Made by a program: the position numbers and the translations under genes
The notes under the pieces: generated by a model
The model's database searches: none
The model's input: the letters and a program-made list of their open reading frames with translations, nothing else
What the model was told of the DNA's origin: nothing
Shown: piece after piece, positions 19,443 to 29,848 of the stretch
How the letters are laid out: each line of letters begins with the position of its first letter
Position numbering within the stretch: position 1 is the stretch's first letter
Assembly (NCBI GenBank): GCA_903915655.1
Contig: CAIWTU010000083.1
Coordinates: 62,001 to 126,000, forward strand
Length of the DNA stretch: 64,000 nt
Reading direction: 5' to 3'
From: an uncultured Geobacter sp.
GTDB taxonomy: Bacteria > Desulfobacterota > Desulfuromonadia > Geobacterales > Geobacteraceae

Positions 19443-21200
19443 CTATTGCTCCTTTTCTTTCAGTCTGCGCAGCAAGAGAGCTCTCTCCATCGCCATACCG
19501 GCCTGAGAGAGAAATATTTCCAGGGGATTGGTATCGCCAATCTGCACCATCTCGGGAAGATTATCCCCATACAAGAGAGCAACTACCTTCCCCTCGCTGA
19601 CAATGGGACCAAGAAAAATCTCGCCAGGAACGCCACCGCCGAGCTGTTGGAAAAGATAGGCATGCCAAGGGGATTCATCCAGGGTGAGCTTTGCCGCCTG
19701 TTGCGAATCTATAGCCGCCCGGAATATCGAATCTTCCCCAGTTGGAATACGTATATTCCTCACTCGTGCGTCAGCGCGGCCATCACTGTTTACGACACCA
19801 AACTGACCAAGGCCCACTACCTCTTCCCTTTTGACGATAAATATTACGGCACGATTCATGAATTCCGAAGCAAAACGAAGGACAAGGAGAATGATTCCCC
19901 CTCCAAGAGATGGATTGTTCAACTCCTCAAGGATCCCCCGCAACAGTGCGATTCCCGAGCCTCGCTCCGGCGGGGGGAAGCTGGTTGCAGGCTTATCACC
20001 CATTTCCAGGCGCAGCTCATCGCCAAGGTTAATGCTGGCGGCAGGGTTCTCTCTCCCGTCATCTGCATCAGTCTTGGCTCCGGCAGTCAATCGGCCCAGA
20101 TCGGCCAGCAGATTCCCGGTAAACTGCCGCATGCATTTCAGATCAGCAATCTCTTCCCGGCGAGGCTTGAGAATGAACGGATAGTTCATTTCGCTGACCT
20201 TTCTCTCTACATTAATGTTGTGATAATCAGCCATGACCTGCACCGGGATGTCCGGGAAATTTGCATGAATAAGCTCGACAAGTTCCAACCCGCCGAGAAT
20301 ACCTGAACCATCCATCTTGGGCATGATCAGGTCAATAAGTACAACGGGTCGCTTACCGCTGCGATAAAGGGTGTCAAGCCGGATCAAGGCTTCTTCGCTT
20401 TTGGCAAAGGGGGAAACCTTGAAATCCCTGCTTTCCAGAAACCTGACAACGGCCTCGCGGGTAGCTGCGTCATCATCCACCAGCAAGACAAAGCGATTCT
20501 CCTCGTCATGAACCGTTTCCTTTACAGTGGTCTCCCCTTGGGCAACTTCAGGTGGGATCTCCTGGATTTCGACTTCAGGGAGGGGGTGCTGCAGAAGATT
20601 AAAGGCAAAATCTACATTCTCCTCGATAAGGGCAGAATCCCTCTCGGAGAAATCCGAGACTTCAGTTGAGAGACGGTCGCCACCATGCCGCATTTCATCA
20701 ATCAGTCTGGTCCCCTCCAATGCCAAAAACTGGGGATTAAGTCCCTGTTCAAGCATAAATTCGAGCGGATTGATATGAGTAACATCGACAACCTCCGGGA
20801 GATCCTGCAATTCAAAATCAAAGGACCCTTCCGACCAGGCAAAAAGCGAATAGACGACTTTTTCTATCTGCTCACCGACCACTCTCTCTACAATCTCAAT
20901 GGAGATGCCAAACCGCTGGCTCAAAACAGTCCCAAGCCGCGCCGTTCCGGTGCCTTCCCGCTGAATAGCGAGTGCTTTTCTGAGGCAATGACGGTCGACC
21001 AATCCTCTCCGCACCAGCAGTTCGCCAAGGCTCTCCTGAAAAGAGGTAGACGCAGCACTGACGACCTGACCATTCCGAAAAACGATTTTTCCCTCTCGTC
21101 CCCTGCTGTGAAGTGAAAGAGATCCCGATTTTCGACTGAGGCTGACTATCTGCAGAATTTCACCGAGGCCGAGATCCTCTAAATTTCCGACAAGACTCAT
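19443..21200 (-). CDS. DUF4388 (PATAN)/receiver/GAF-like regulatory protein
   Basis: A 585-residue protein. Residues 1-~165 form a DUF4388 domain ('MSLVGNLEDLGLGEILQIV', 'SGSLSLHSRGREGKIVFRNG'), common in Geobacter and Myxococcus regulators. A receiver domain follows at about 240-370, with acidic residues in 'VLLVDDDAATRE' and the phospho-acceptor Asp in 'VLIDLIMPKMDG'. The C terminus (~410-585) resembles a GAF fold. It lies upstream of cheA in the same direction, so it is the likely phosphate acceptor of this chemosensory system in place of a plain CheY. I took ATG at 21200; a GTG at 21230 in frame is possible. Confidence 0.78.
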   Translation of the reverse strand: MSLVGNLEDLGLGEILQIVSLSRKSGSLSLHSRGREGKIVFRNGQVVSAASTSFQESLGELLVRRGLVDRHCLRKALAIQREGTGTARLGTVLSQRFGISIEIVERVVGEQIEKVVYSLFAWSEGSFDFELQDLPEVVDVTHINPLEFMLEQGLNPQFLALEGTRLIDEMRHGGDRLSTEVSDFSERDSALIEENVDFAFNLLQHPLPEVEIQEIPPEVAQGETTVKETVHDEENRFVLLVDDDAATREAVVRFLESRDFKVSPFAKSEEALIRLDTLYRSGKRPVVLIDLIMPKMDGSGILGGLELVELIHANFPDIPVQVMADYHNINVERKVSEMNYPFILKPRREEIADLKCMRQFTGNLLADLGRLTAGAKTDADDGRENPAASINLGDELRLEMGDKPATSFPPPERGSGIALLRGILEELNNPSLGGGIILLVLRFASEFMNRAVIFIVKREEVVGLGQFGVVNSDGRADARVRNIRIPTGEDSIFRAAIDSQQAAKLTLDESPWHAYLFQQLGGGVPGEIFLGPIVSEGKVVALLYGDNLPEMVQIGDTNPLEIFLSQAGMAMERALLLRRLKEKEQ

Positions 21201-21313
21201 ATATAACTCTGTTAGTTTCCATCCGGACACTCTTTAACTTTTTTCAAAAAAACGCATAATCCGTGCCCATCATAGACCATCAGAAAACCCAAGTAAAGCG
21301 ATTTGCAAAGCTT

Positions 21314-22627
21314 TCAACGCTCCCTTCCCTTGAAAAGAAGGCGTAATGGGGTCCCGGAAAAGTCGAAGGCTTCCCTCAGCTTATTCATCAGGTAACGCTC
21401 ATAGGAGAAATGTATCCCGTCAGGACTGTTGGTAAAAAAGACAAAGGTAGGCGGTTTTACGCTTACCTGAGTAGCGAAGAAGAATTTGACGCGCCTCCCG
21501 CTGGCCAGGGGGGGGTGGTGAGCCTCAACAGCCGCTCCCAGGATCTTGTTCAGATCAGCGGTAGAGACCCTCTTGGTATACTGGGCCATAACCCTGTCAA
21601 CTTCCTCCATGACCTTCCCTATGCGCTGTCCAGTCAAGGCGGAAACAAATACGATAGGGACAAAGGGGAGATATTTGAATTGCATTCTTATCTGCTCGAT
21701 AAATTTCCCCACAGTGGAATTGTCTTTTTTCAGGAGATCCCACTTGTTAACCACAAATACGCAGGACTTGCCGGCTTCGTAAGCATATCCGGCAATCTTT
21801 GCGTCATGCTCGACAACACCATCTTCGGCGTTCAGTACTATCAGAACCACATCGGCACGTTCGATACTGCGCAAGGAATCGACCACGCTGTAGGTCTCGA
21901 CTTTCAGGCTGACCCTCCCCTTACGCCTTATTCCGGCCGTATCGACCAGATGATACCGTTTCTTGTTATGTTTAAAGAGCGTATCGATGGAATCCCGCGT
22001 GGTACCGGGGGTCGGATTGGCAACAACCCGTTCATAGCCAAGCAGATTATTCACCAGTGTTGATTTACCTACATTCGGCCTGCCGACAACCGCAATTCTG
22101 GTGATATCCTCGTCCTCTTCGATCGCGGCAGCTTGCGGAAGAGCCTGCTCCACCTCTTCCATCAACTCGCCGATTCCCAGGTTATGCTCTGCGGAAACCG
22201 AATAGATGTGTTCAATCCCGAGCGTGTAGAAATCAGCTACATCGGCCTCCTGCTTTTCACTCTCGACCTTGTTTGCCAGATAGAATACCGGCTTGTTCAC
22301 CCGACGCAACATATCGACAACTTCCCTGTCGGCGGGGGTCAACCCTTCCCTGGCGTCCATTACGAACAGGATGACATCAGCCTCTTCTATTGCCAGGTGG
22401 GCCTGTTCCCGCATCTGCTGCAGGAGGCGGTCGCTGCTTACCGGCTCGAACCCACCGGTATCGATAAGGGTGAATGGGATGTCAAAGCGGTCTACATCGG
22501 CATAGTTGCGGTCTCGGGTGACACCCGGATAATCATCCACAATGGCTTTGCGCCGGCCCAGAAGCCTGTTGAACAGGGTGGACTTTCCCACGTTCGGCCG
22601 TCCTACTATTGCAACTATCGGTTTCAT
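21314..22627 (-). CDS. der: Ribosome-assembly GTPase Der (EngA)
   Basis: A 437-residue protein with two tandem GTPase domains, the mark of Der. The first P-loop is [12 protein letters not shown] at about 8-19, the second [12 protein letters not shown] near 182-193, each with DTAG/DTGG and NKxD motifs (NKVE, NKWD). A C-terminal KH-like domain follows. Der is needed for 50S subunit maturation. The ATG overlaps the era stop by 4 bases, so the two ribosome GTPases are coupled. Confidence 0.96.
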   Translation of the reverse strand: MKPIVAIVGRPNVGKSTLFNRLLGRRKAIVDDYPGVTRDRNYADVDRFDIPFTLIDTGGFEPVSSDRLLQQMREQAHLAIEEADVILFVMDAREGLTPADREVVDMLRRVNKPVFYLANKVESEKQEADVADFYTLGIEHIYSVSAEHNLGIGELMEEVEQALPQAAAIEEDEDITRIAVVGRPNVGKSTLVNNLLGYERVVANPTPGTTRDSIDTLFKHNKKRYHLVDTAGIRRKGRVSLKVETYSVVDSLRSIERADVVLIVLNAEDGVVEHDAKIAGYAYEAGKSCVFVVNKWDLLKKDNSTVGKFIEQIRMQFKYLPFVPIVFVSALTGQRIGKVMEEVDRVMAQYTKRVSTADLNKILGAAVEAHHPPLASGRRVKFFFATQVSVKPPTFVFFTNSPDGIHFSYERYLMNKLREAFDFSGTPLRLLFKGRER

Positions 22628-23520
22628 TCGTATCCAAACTCCTTTAGCATCTGTACATTTTCACTCCAGTCCCTGCTCACCCGGACGAATAGTTCGAGAA
22701 AAATCTTGGCACCAAGAAGCTGCTCGATATCCCTGCGCGCCTGGGTACCGATCTTTTTCAGCATATCTCCCCTTCTGCCGATTATGATACCTTTTTGTGA
22801 ATCCCTCTCCACATTTATCGTTGCGGCAATCGAGATCAATCCATCATTTTCCCGTTCCTTGAAACTTTCCACCAGCACCGCGACGCAATATGGTACCTCA
22901 TCGTGGGTGAGGCGGAAAACCTTTTCCCTGATAATCTCGGCTACGATGAACCGTTCCGGTTGATCGGAAAGGATATCATCCGGGAAATACCTGGGACCTT
23001 CGGGGAGAGAGGGGAAGATCAGCTCCACCAGCTGCTTGGTCCCGTCACCGGTAAGGGCGGAAACAGGCACAATTTCCTTGAAGGGATAGAGACGGGAAAA
23101 TGAGTCCATTACCTGGAGAAGGGCTTCTTTTTTCACCAGGTCGATTTTGTTGACCACCAGTATCACAGGGGTATCCGTCTCGGCTAGAAGTTCCAGGATC
23201 AACTCTTCCCGCTCCAGGGAAGAGGAGTCGGCTTCAACCAGAAAGAGAATAACGTCCACCCCCTTGAGCGACGAGTGAGCCGCCTCCATCATATACTTGT
23301 TGAGCCTTGACCTGGGGCGATGTATGCCCGGAGTATCGATAAAGACGATCTGGGCGCCAGGGATATTGCTGATCCCCTGGACACGGTTGCGCGTGGTCTG
23401 GGGTTTATCCGAGGTAATGGCGATCTTGTCGCCAAGGATACTATTGAGCAGGGTCGATTTCCCCACGTTGGGGCGGCCTATTATGGATACGAAACCCGAA
23501 CGGAACGGTTTTTCAGACAT
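22624..23520 (-). CDS. era: GTPase Era
   Basis: A 298-residue protein. The G domain holds [12 protein letters not shown] (~13-24), DTPGIH and NKID; the C-terminal KH domain ('[24 protein letters not shown]') binds the 3' end of 16S rRNA. Era checks 30S maturation. The true start is the ATG at 23520 ([10 protein letters not shown]); the frame stays open upstream into the radical SAM gene but has no matching sequence there. It overlaps that gene's end by 8 bases. Position after rnc is the common rnc-era arrangement, with one gene inserted. Confidence 0.96.
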   Translation of the reverse strand: MSEKPFRSGFVSIIGRPNVGKSTLLNSILGDKIAITSDKPQTTRNRVQGISNIPGAQIVFIDTPGIHRPRSRLNKYMMEAAHSSLKGVDVILFLVEADSSSLEREELILELLAETDTPVILVVNKIDLVKKEALLQVMDSFSRLYPFKEIVPVSALTGDGTKQLVELIFPSLPEGPRYFPDDILSDQPERFIVAEIIREKVFRLTHDEVPYCVAVLVESFKERENDGLISIAATINVERDSQKGIIIGRRGDMLKKIGTQARRDIEQLLGAKIFLELFVRVSRDWSENVQMLKEFGYE

Positions 23521-24592
23521 GTGTAATGACCTCCCGGGAATAGTCCAGATCCCGTATGATATTTGCTGTGCACTCCACTCCGCCGGAAGCGATGCACAAT
23601 TCCGAGGGGGATAATTTCTCATCACCCCTGACAGCGGCAACAGTTATTCCGTAGCGACTGGAAAGACGATGCATGTTAACTTTCCTCTGTCCAACGACAT
23701 CGGAGACCCTGAAGGGAGAACAGTTTATGGTTAGTGGCCCTTCCCCGCAAACAGAAGTTGTAGTGAGTTTCACCAGCAGATCGAAGCAGAGTTCCCCTTC
23801 CACCAGCTGCCTGAAGGCAGGATGAAACGGTCCTGCAATAATAACCCCCGGATACTGGAGTTCGGCAGTCGGCTGAACCCCTATGCGGATAACCGGTACA
23901 CCCGACCGCAAGGCTCTATGCAACATGACCTTGCAGAGGTCAACCGCCCCGGCAAGGGTCATTGGCCGGAAAGATCCGCTGTTATAGAGGTTTTCAAGCG
24001 GAGTACCAGCAATGACAATTGTTGGATAAATGCGCAGGAAATCGGGTCTCATCCCAAGTACAGTCTGGAGCGAGTCGAGAGATCTGGCAGGGGTATCCCC
24101 TGGGAGGCCGGGCATGAGCTGCAAACCCACCGTTATCCCTGCATCTTTCAGAAAGGAAACCGCCTCATGCACAGACTGACTGTTATGACCACGGCCCGCT
24201 AAGAGGAGCACTTCATCGGACATCGACTGAACGCCAAGCTCTACGGTGGAGACACCCATTCCCTTCAGGTAGGCCGCATTCAAGGCATTAACCGCATCTG
24301 GACGGGTGGAAACCCTTACGGAATCTACCCGACCATCGGCTATGAGAGGTTGCAGCGGGAGCAGCAGCTGCTCCTGCTCCTCGACAGGGAGAGCTGTAAA
24401 GCTGCCACCGAAAAAGGCCACCTCAACTGCTGCAAACCGAGAGGATTTGCGATAGGCAATAACTGTATCAATAATCTCGCTTATAGCAGGGAATTGATTC
24501 TTTGACCCGGAAATTTTCAGTTGGTCACAGAACACGCACCTGTGCGGACAACCCCGATGTGCAATAAAGAACGGAACTATACAACGCTTCAT
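23513..24592 (-). CDS. Radical SAM protein (Elp3/YhcC-like)
   Basis: A 359-residue protein with the radical SAM cluster motif CPHRCVFC (about residues 15-22) and the usual glycine-rich SAM-binding stretch ('[11 protein letters not shown]'). The region '[20 protein letters not shown]' is typical of the Elp3/HemN-like branch. The C-terminal ~90 residues do not include an acetyltransferase, so it is not full Elp3. Inserted between rnc and era with 4- and 8-base overlaps. The reaction is not known; a role in tRNA or rRNA modification is only a guess from its neighbours. Confidence 0.82.
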   Translation of the reverse strand: MKRCIVPFFIAHRGCPHRCVFCDQLKISGSKNQFPAISEIIDTVIAYRKSSRFAAVEVAFFGGSFTALPVEEQEQLLLPLQPLIADGRVDSVRVSTRPDAVNALNAAYLKGMGVSTVELGVQSMSDEVLLLAGRGHNSQSVHEAVSFLKDAGITVGLQLMPGLPGDTPARSLDSLQTVLGMRPDFLRIYPTIVIAGTPLENLYNSGSFRPMTLAGAVDLCKVMLHRALRSGVPVIRIGVQPTAELQYPGVIIAGPFHPAFRQLVEGELCFDLLVKLTTTSVCGEGPLTINCSPFRVSDVVGQRKVNMHRLSSRYGITVAAVRGDEKLSPSELCIASGGVECTANIIRDLDYSREVITHV

Positions 24593-25314
24593 GAAACCTG
24601 GGGGGGGTGTACGATACGCAAATTTACCAGACCTTCCCTGGCAGCCGCCTGCTCCGCCTCCTTCTTGCTCCTCCCTGCGCCCTTTCCCATGCAGGCATCA
24701 GAGACAAAAGCCGCCACAGTGAAAAGGCGTTCGTGGGGCGGGCCAGAGGTCTCCTCCAGAAGATAGCGCGGAGGAAACCCGGACAACTCTTGCGCAAGTT
24801 CCTGGAATTGCGTTTTATAATCCTTTCCGCTCAACCTTTCGGTACTTTCATCCAGGAGGGGGCGGAAGTCTCTTGCCACCATACTCTCTGCAGCAGGGAG
24901 TCCGCCATCGAGATAAACGGCCGCCACCAGCGCCTCATAGGCATCGGCCAGTACCGACTGCTTGTCACGACCGCCCGTTTTTTCTTCCCCGCGGCCCAGC
25001 CGGAGATATCTGCCGAGCATGACTCTCCTCGCAAGTCCGGCAAGGGTTTCTTCGTCAACCAGGGCTGCCCGAATCTTTGACAACTTCCCCTCAGCGACAG
25101 CGGGGAACCGTTCCATAAGCTCGGCACTGACAAAAAACCCGATTACGGCATCGCCGAAAAATTCAAGTCTCTGATTATCCTTTCCCTGCCTGCCATCAGT
25201 TTCATTTACAAAGGACTTATGGGTTAAAGCCTCAAAAAGGAGCTCACGGTTCCGGAAACGGTATCCGACCGCGGCCTCCAGGTCACAATAAAGATTGTCT
25301 TCTTCCCTTTTCAT
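24589..25314 (-). CDS. rnc: Ribonuclease III
   Basis: A 241-residue double-strand RNase. The catalytic domain has the signature NQRLEFFGDAVIG (about 46-58) and the second acidic site in 'DAYEALVAAVYLDGG'; the C-terminal dsRNA-binding domain covers ~165-235 ('DYKTQFQELAQ', 'GKGAGRSKKEAEQAAAREGL'). It processes rRNA precursors and structured mRNAs. It heads the rnc-radical SAM-era-der group. A perfect inverted repeat lies 63-93 bases upstream. Confidence 0.96.
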   Translation of the reverse strand: MKREEDNLYCDLEAAVGYRFRNRELLFEALTHKSFVNETDGRQGKDNQRLEFFGDAVIGFFVSAELMERFPAVAEGKLSKIRAALVDEETLAGLARRVMLGRYLRLGRGEEKTGGRDKQSVLADAYEALVAAVYLDGGLPAAESMVARDFRPLLDESTERLSGKDYKTQFQELAQELSGFPPRYLLEETSGPPHERLFTVAAFVSDACMGKGAGRSKKEAEQAAAREGLVNLRIVHPPQVS

Positions 25315-25376
25315 AAAGTTGATAAGATCTATCCGCCCTTCCCTGCCGTCATATAAAACCGAATTTAATGTCGACC

Positions 25377-25407
25377 TGCAAGCTGAACAATTTTCCTTCA
25401 GCTTGCA
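25377..25407. repeat. Perfect inverted repeat between rnc and tmk
   Basis: TGCAAGCTGAA (25377-25387) and TTCAGCTTGCA (25397-25407) pair over 11 bases with a 9-base loop. It lies between two divergent genes with no T run on either side. It could be an operator or, if inside the rnc leader, an RNA stem. Confidence 0.55.
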
Positions 25408-25465
25408 AGTATAAAGGAGAATCCAGATTTTATCAATAGATATGCGACCTGGCAGGATTTTAGGC

Positions 25466-25494
25466 TTGATAAAATCAAGTCACTGCCATATAAT
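25466..25494 (+). promoter_or_regulatory. Sigma-70 promoter of tmk
   Basis: TTGATA (25466-25471), 17 bases, TATAAT (25489-25494): one base from the full consensus. Start near 25501, leader of about 30 bases. Confidence 0.75.
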
Positions 25495-25530
25495 CCGAAG
25501 TTTGAAGAGATTTTTTCATGGAGCGCTGCG

Positions 25531-26199
25531 ATGGGCCTGTTTATTACATTTGAAGGAATAGAAGGGTGCGGCAAAACCACTCAGATGAAGCTCCTCGCCA
25601 AAGATCTTGAAGAAAAAGGGCGCACGCCGGTAATGACGCGGGAACCGGGGGGATGCCCTATTGCCGACCAAATCCGCAATCTCCTCCTTGACGCGGCCAA
25701 CAGCCGCATGGTACCGCTGGCCGAATTATTCCTCTACTCCGCGGCACGCGCACAGCATGTCTCCGAAGTTATAACACCGGCCCTTGCGGCAGGAAAAATT
25801 GTTCTCTGTGACCGATTTACCGATGCCACCATCGCCTACCAGGGTCACGGTCGGCAGCTGGACCTTCTCCTGATCGAACAGCTCAACCTTCTGGCAACCA
25901 CTCTGGTTCGCCCGCAACTGACCATACTCCTGGACTGTCCGGTGGAGGTCGGGTTGGGAAGGGCAATGGCACGGATCAGCTCGACGACAGGCGCGAAAGA
26001 GGAACGATTTGAACAAGAATCGGTATTGTTTCACAACAGGGTAAGGAACGGCTACCTGCAGCTGGCAACGGCGGCGCCTGACCGGTTTATCATAATAAAC
26101 GGGGACGGCAACATTAAAGAGGTCCACGCCGCAATAGCATCTGCCGTTTTACCCAGGCTTGCCGGAGGGGCAGGATCATGCCGTTCTCCGATATTATAG
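25531..26199 (+). CDS. tmk: Thymidylate kinase
   Basis: A 222-residue enzyme that phosphorylates dTMP to dTDP. P-loop GIEGCGKTTQMK (about 9-20), the DR(F/Y) motif in 'CDRFTDATIAYQGHGR' (~92-107) and a lid region with arginines near 150. Length fits bacterial Tmk, slightly long at the C terminus. It overlaps holB by 22 bases; tmk-holB-PSP1(yaaT)-metG is a classic order found also in Firmicutes. Confidence 0.95.
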   Translation: MGLFITFEGIEGCGKTTQMKLLAKDLEEKGRTPVMTREPGGCPIADQIRNLLLDAANSRMVPLAELFLYSAARAQHVSEVITPALAAGKIVLCDRFTDATIAYQGHGRQLDLLLIEQLNLLATTLVRPQLTILLDCPVEVGLGRAMARISSTTGAKEERFEQESVLFHNRVRNGYLQLATAAPDRFIIINGDGNIKEVHAAIASAVLPRLAGGAGSCRSPIL

Positions 26200-27140
26200 G
26201 TCAGGAAACCCCGGTTTCCGTACTCAGGCGCTCACTGGCCACCGGAAAGATCGCCCATGCGTATATCTTCGACGGCATCGAAGGATGCGGAAAAATGAAG
26301 ACCGCCATGGCTTTCATCACAGCCATTTTCTGCAACGGTACGGAGGGGTGTGGTCACTGTTCCGTCTGTCGCAGATTAGCCGCATGCCAACACCCGGATC
26401 TGCACATGGTGGAACCCGATGGCGCCTTCATAAAAATCGACCAGATCCGTAATCTGCAGAAGGAGCTCTCCTACCGCCCCTATGAAGCAAAGAAGAAGGT
26501 CTGCATCATTGAGGCTGCGGACAAGATGAACCTCTCCTCCGCCAACGCCTTCCTGAAAACCCTTGAGGAACCACCGGGCGATGCGTTGCTGATACTTCTA
26601 ACATCCAGCCTCGGCTCTATTTTGCCCACCATACTATCCAGATGTCAGCGCCTCTCTTTCTCCTCCATCCCGGAAGCGGCTATAGAGGCCTATCTTTGCG
26701 GAACAGGGATTCCAGAAGAAACAGCACGCATAGCTGCCTCACTTGCAGGTGGAAGCCTGAAATCGGCGCTTGAAATAACCCTGGAACAAACAGTACCTAA
26801 CCGGAAGAACCTGCTGGAAAGAACAATCGCCCTTTCACTCAGCGAGATAGCCCCACTTTTCGAGCTTGCTGAAGAACAGGGCAACGACAGGGATAAGACC
26901 CTCGAACTGCTTGACATCTTGACCGTATTCTGGCGGGACGTATTGCTCCTGCTGAGTGGCAGCCCCCAGGTGGCGAACAAAGACCTCCTGCCGCTCCTTC
27001 GGAAAGAGGCCGACCGGACATCCCTCGAAAAAGTCATGGAGCGGATAGAACTGGTTTTTCGTTCCAGGCAGGCATTGCAGCGCAACGTAAATCCACGGCT
27101 GGCGCTGGAAGTTCTTTTTATGGGGCTGGCAAGGTCGTAG
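26178..27140 (+). CDS. holB: DNA polymerase III delta-prime subunit
   Basis: A 320-residue clamp-loader protein. The Walker-A-like region reads GIEGCGKMKTA: the Lys is there but Met replaces the usual Ser/Thr, as expected for a delta-prime that does not hydrolyse ATP. Four cysteines (CGHCSVCRRLAAC, with another Cys just before) make the family's zinc site. 'NAFLKTLEEPP' is the SRC-proximal hallmark. Starts inside the end of tmk. Confidence 0.93.
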   Translation: MPFSDIIGQETPVSVLRRSLATGKIAHAYIFDGIEGCGKMKTAMAFITAIFCNGTEGCGHCSVCRRLAACQHPDLHMVEPDGAFIKIDQIRNLQKELSYRPYEAKKKVCIIEAADKMNLSSANAFLKTLEEPPGDALLILLTSSLGSILPTILSRCQRLSFSSIPEAAIEAYLCGTGIPEETARIAASLAGGSLKSALEITLEQTVPNRKNLLERTIALSLSEIAPLFELAEEQGNDRDKTLELLDILTVFWRDVLLLLSGSPQVANKDLLPLLRKEADRTSLEKVMERIELVFRSRQALQRNVNPRLALEVLFMGLARS

Positions 27141-27258
27141 TTGAGGTTAAACTCATGACCGCCCCTGATTATTTTCCTCACAATGACCACTATTCTGTTT
27201 GATTAATTAAAGATTATTCCGGATTTGACCGGATAATGGGAATTCCCTGGAGGTTCTT

Positions 27259-28206
27259 TTGGCAAAAGTTGTAAAAATTCAGTTCAATACCGCCGGCAAA
27301 CTGTATGATTTCAATACTGGCGGAATCGATTTGCATTGTGGCGATAAGGTCATTGTTGAAACCGAACGAGGAAAAAGCATCGGCTCCGTGGTAAAAGGAC
27401 CGTTCGACCTTGTTGAGCGGCACTCGACCGACGGGTTGAAATCGATCCTCAGAAAAGCACAGCCGGAGGACCTGCAAGCCGCAGCGGGAAACGCCGCAAA
27501 GGAAAAAGAGGCCTACACCTTTTGTCAGGCGCGCATCAAAGAACGCGGCATGGATATGAAGCTGGTCAAGGCCGAATATCTGTTCGACGGCAGTAAAGCG
27601 ATCTTCTATTTCACCGCCGATGGACGGATCGATTTTCGTGAACTGGTCAAAGACATGGCTCACGCTTTTCATACCCGGATTGAGATGCGTCAGATCGGGG
27701 TAAGAGACGAATCGGGGATGGTGGGTGGTCTCGGAATCTGCGGCAGGGAACTCTGTTGTTCCTCTTTTCTGCGCGAATTCGAACCGGTATCGGTAAAGAT
27801 GGCTAAAGAGCAGAGTCTCGCCCTGAACCCTTCGAAAATTTTCGGCCAATGCGGCAGATTGCTCTGCTGTCTCGGTTATGAGTTTGAGACCTATTGTTCT
27901 CTCAGGAAATGTCTCCCGAAATGCGGCCGGCGTGTACAGAGTGGAGAATCGGTTGGTGAGGTTATAAAACTGAATATCCTGGAAGGGACCGTAACGATAA
28001 GAACCGATGACAACCAAGAGGTTCTGGTCAGAGGAGAGGATATCACTCCCGGGGATGCCGCCGAGCGGACGAAAAAACCGGTAAAACCGGCCGAAACCAA
28101 GCCTAGAAACACCCCAAATAGCCACCAGCCGGCGAACCGCGCTGCGCCGAGACAGCGTCGAATGGATGTGAAAGAAAAGGACAAGTATAAAAAGGAGAAA
28201 CCATGA
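27259..28206 (+). CDS. PSP1-domain protein (YaaT/RicT family)
   Basis: A 315-residue protein with the PSP1 domain ('YLFDGSKAIFYFTADGRIDFRELVKD') and a conserved cysteine cluster: CGRELCCSSFL, CGRLLCCLGYE, CSLRKCLPKCG. In Bacillus, YaaT (RicT) with YlbF and YmcA forms a complex carrying two [4Fe-4S] clusters that aids RNase Y; whether the same partners exist here is unknown. A basic, disordered tail (about 270-315) follows. The start is TTG at 27259 with GGAGG 7-8 bases before. The stop overlaps the metG start by 4 bases. Confidence 0.88.
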   Translation: MAKVVKIQFNTAGKLYDFNTGGIDLHCGDKVIVETERGKSIGSVVKGPFDLVERHSTDGLKSILRKAQPEDLQAAAGNAAKEKEAYTFCQARIKERGMDMKLVKAEYLFDGSKAIFYFTADGRIDFRELVKDMAHAFHTRIEMRQIGVRDESGMVGGLGICGRELCCSSFLREFEPVSVKMAKEQSLALNPSKIFGQCGRLLCCLGYEFETYCSLRKCLPKCGRRVQSGESVGEVIKLNILEGTVTIRTDDNQEVLVRGEDITPGDAAERTKKPVKPAETKPRNTPNSHQPANRAAPRQRRMDVKEKDKYKKEKP

Positions 28207-29735
28207 GTAGGACCTTTTATATAACAACCCCCATATATTACGTAAACGACGTTCCCCATATCGGTCATGCCTATACAACTCTGGCTGCTGACGTGCTGGC
28301 CCGGTACAAACGGATGAAAGGGTATGAGGTCTTTTTTCTCACCGGTACCGACGAGCACGGCCAGAAGGTCGAAAAAGCGGCCAACACAGCGGGAGAGACA
28401 CCTCTGGAACTCGCAGACAGGGTCGTAAAAAGGTTTCAGGCCCTATGGGAGAAGCTGAACATAAATTACTCTGATTTTATCCGTACCACCCAGGAAAGAC
28501 ACAAGAAGGGAGTTTCCCACCTTTTTACCGATCTCATGGCCAAGGGTGATATCTATCTGGGCGAATATGAAGACTGGTATTGTACGCCGTGCGAAACGTT
28601 CTGGACCGAAACGCAGCTGATCGATTTCAAATGCCCCGACTGCAACCGGCCGACCGAAAAATTGAAAGAAGAATCTTTCTTTTTTCGCATGAGCAAGTAT
28701 CAGGAGGCGCTTCTCGCCCATATCGAGGCAAACCCCGAATTTATCCAACCGAAATCCCGGCGCAACGAAATCCTCTCTTTTGTCCGGGAAGGGCTCAGGG
28801 ACCTTTCCATCTCACGTACCACTTTCCAGTGGGGTATTCAGGCGCCGGGCAATGACAATCATGTTGTATATGTCTGGTTCGACGCACTGGCGAACTATAT
28901 TACGGCTCTAGGCTACCCCGAAACTGCCGGCAAACTGAAGGATTTCTGGCCTGCTGATGCCCAGCTGATAGGAAAAGACATTCTCCGTTTCCATGCCGTA
29001 TACTGGCCGACCTTTCTCATGTCGGCAGGTCTCCCTCTTCCGAAGAGGATCTTCGCCCACGGCTGGTGGACGGTCGAAGGACAAAAAATGAGCAAGAGCC
29101 TGCAGAATGTAGTCGAACCGAATATGCTGATCGATAAATACGGTGTTGACGCAATTCGCTATTTTCTCCTGCGGGAAGTTCCGTTCGGCCTGGATGGAGA
29201 TTTCTCCCACTCTGCACTGATCCACCGCATAAATTCCGACCTGGCCAACGATCTCGGCAATCTACTGAACCGTTCCACAGCAATGATTCAGAAATACTTC
29301 GGGGGTATCGTACAGGCGCCTCTGGAAATGACCGGTATCGATCAGGGGTTCAAGGCAAAGACCGAGGCGGCGGTTAACCAGGTCGAATCCTGTCTGGAGG
29401 AACTTGCCTTTAGCAAGGCGCTGCAGTCTATCTGGGAGGTCATTTCCGCGGGAAACAAGTACGTTGACGAGACCGCACCCTGGGCACTGGCCAAGGATCC
29501 TGCCCAAAAAGAACGTCTAGGCACCGTCATCTATTGCGTACTCGAATCACAGCGCATCGTCTACCACCTTCTTTCCCCCTTCATGCCGGACACGGCAAAG
29601 AAGGGTCTGGATTATCTCGGCTGGAGCGGAGCACCGTCGGAAGATCAGTTGCAGTGGGGTCTGCTACGGCCGGGCACAAAGATTATCAAGGCTGAGGCGC
29701 TTTTCCCAAGGATTGAGGAGAAGGGAGATATTTAG
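28203..29735 (+). CDS. metG: Methionyl-tRNA synthetase
   Basis: A 510-residue class I enzyme. The HIGH-like motif is HIGHAYTTL (about residues 18-26), the zinc knuckle is 'CTPCETF...CPDC' near 128-148, and KMSKSLQN lies near 296-303. It ends after the anticodon-binding helices; the extra C-terminal tRNA-binding/dimer domain found in some MetRS is absent, which suggests a monomer. It closes the tmk-holB-PSP1-metG operon. Confidence 0.97.
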   Translation: MSRTFYITTPIYYVNDVPHIGHAYTTLAADVLARYKRMKGYEVFFLTGTDEHGQKVEKAANTAGETPLELADRVVKRFQALWEKLNINYSDFIRTTQERHKKGVSHLFTDLMAKGDIYLGEYEDWYCTPCETFWTETQLIDFKCPDCNRPTEKLKEESFFFRMSKYQEALLAHIEANPEFIQPKSRRNEILSFVREGLRDLSISRTTFQWGIQAPGNDNHVVYVWFDALANYITALGYPETAGKLKDFWPADAQLIGKDILRFHAVYWPTFLMSAGLPLPKRIFAHGWWTVEGQKMSKSLQNVVEPNMLIDKYGVDAIRYFLLREVPFGLDGDFSHSALIHRINSDLANDLGNLLNRSTAMIQKYFGGIVQAPLEMTGIDQGFKAKTEAAVNQVESCLEELAFSKALQSIWEVISAGNKYVDETAPWALAKDPAQKERLGTVIYCVLESQRIVYHLLSPFMPDTAKKGLDYLGWSGAPSEDQLQWGLLRPGTKIIKAEALFPRIEEKGDI

Positions 29736-29848
29736 AAGCTGACTGTGAAGTTGCCACATTTCTGCCAAACTGGAGATACGACTGAGACGGAGAACTCCTT
29801 GGTAAGAACTTCCATCTGAATGCCGGTTTTTTTGTATGCGCAACTCTT

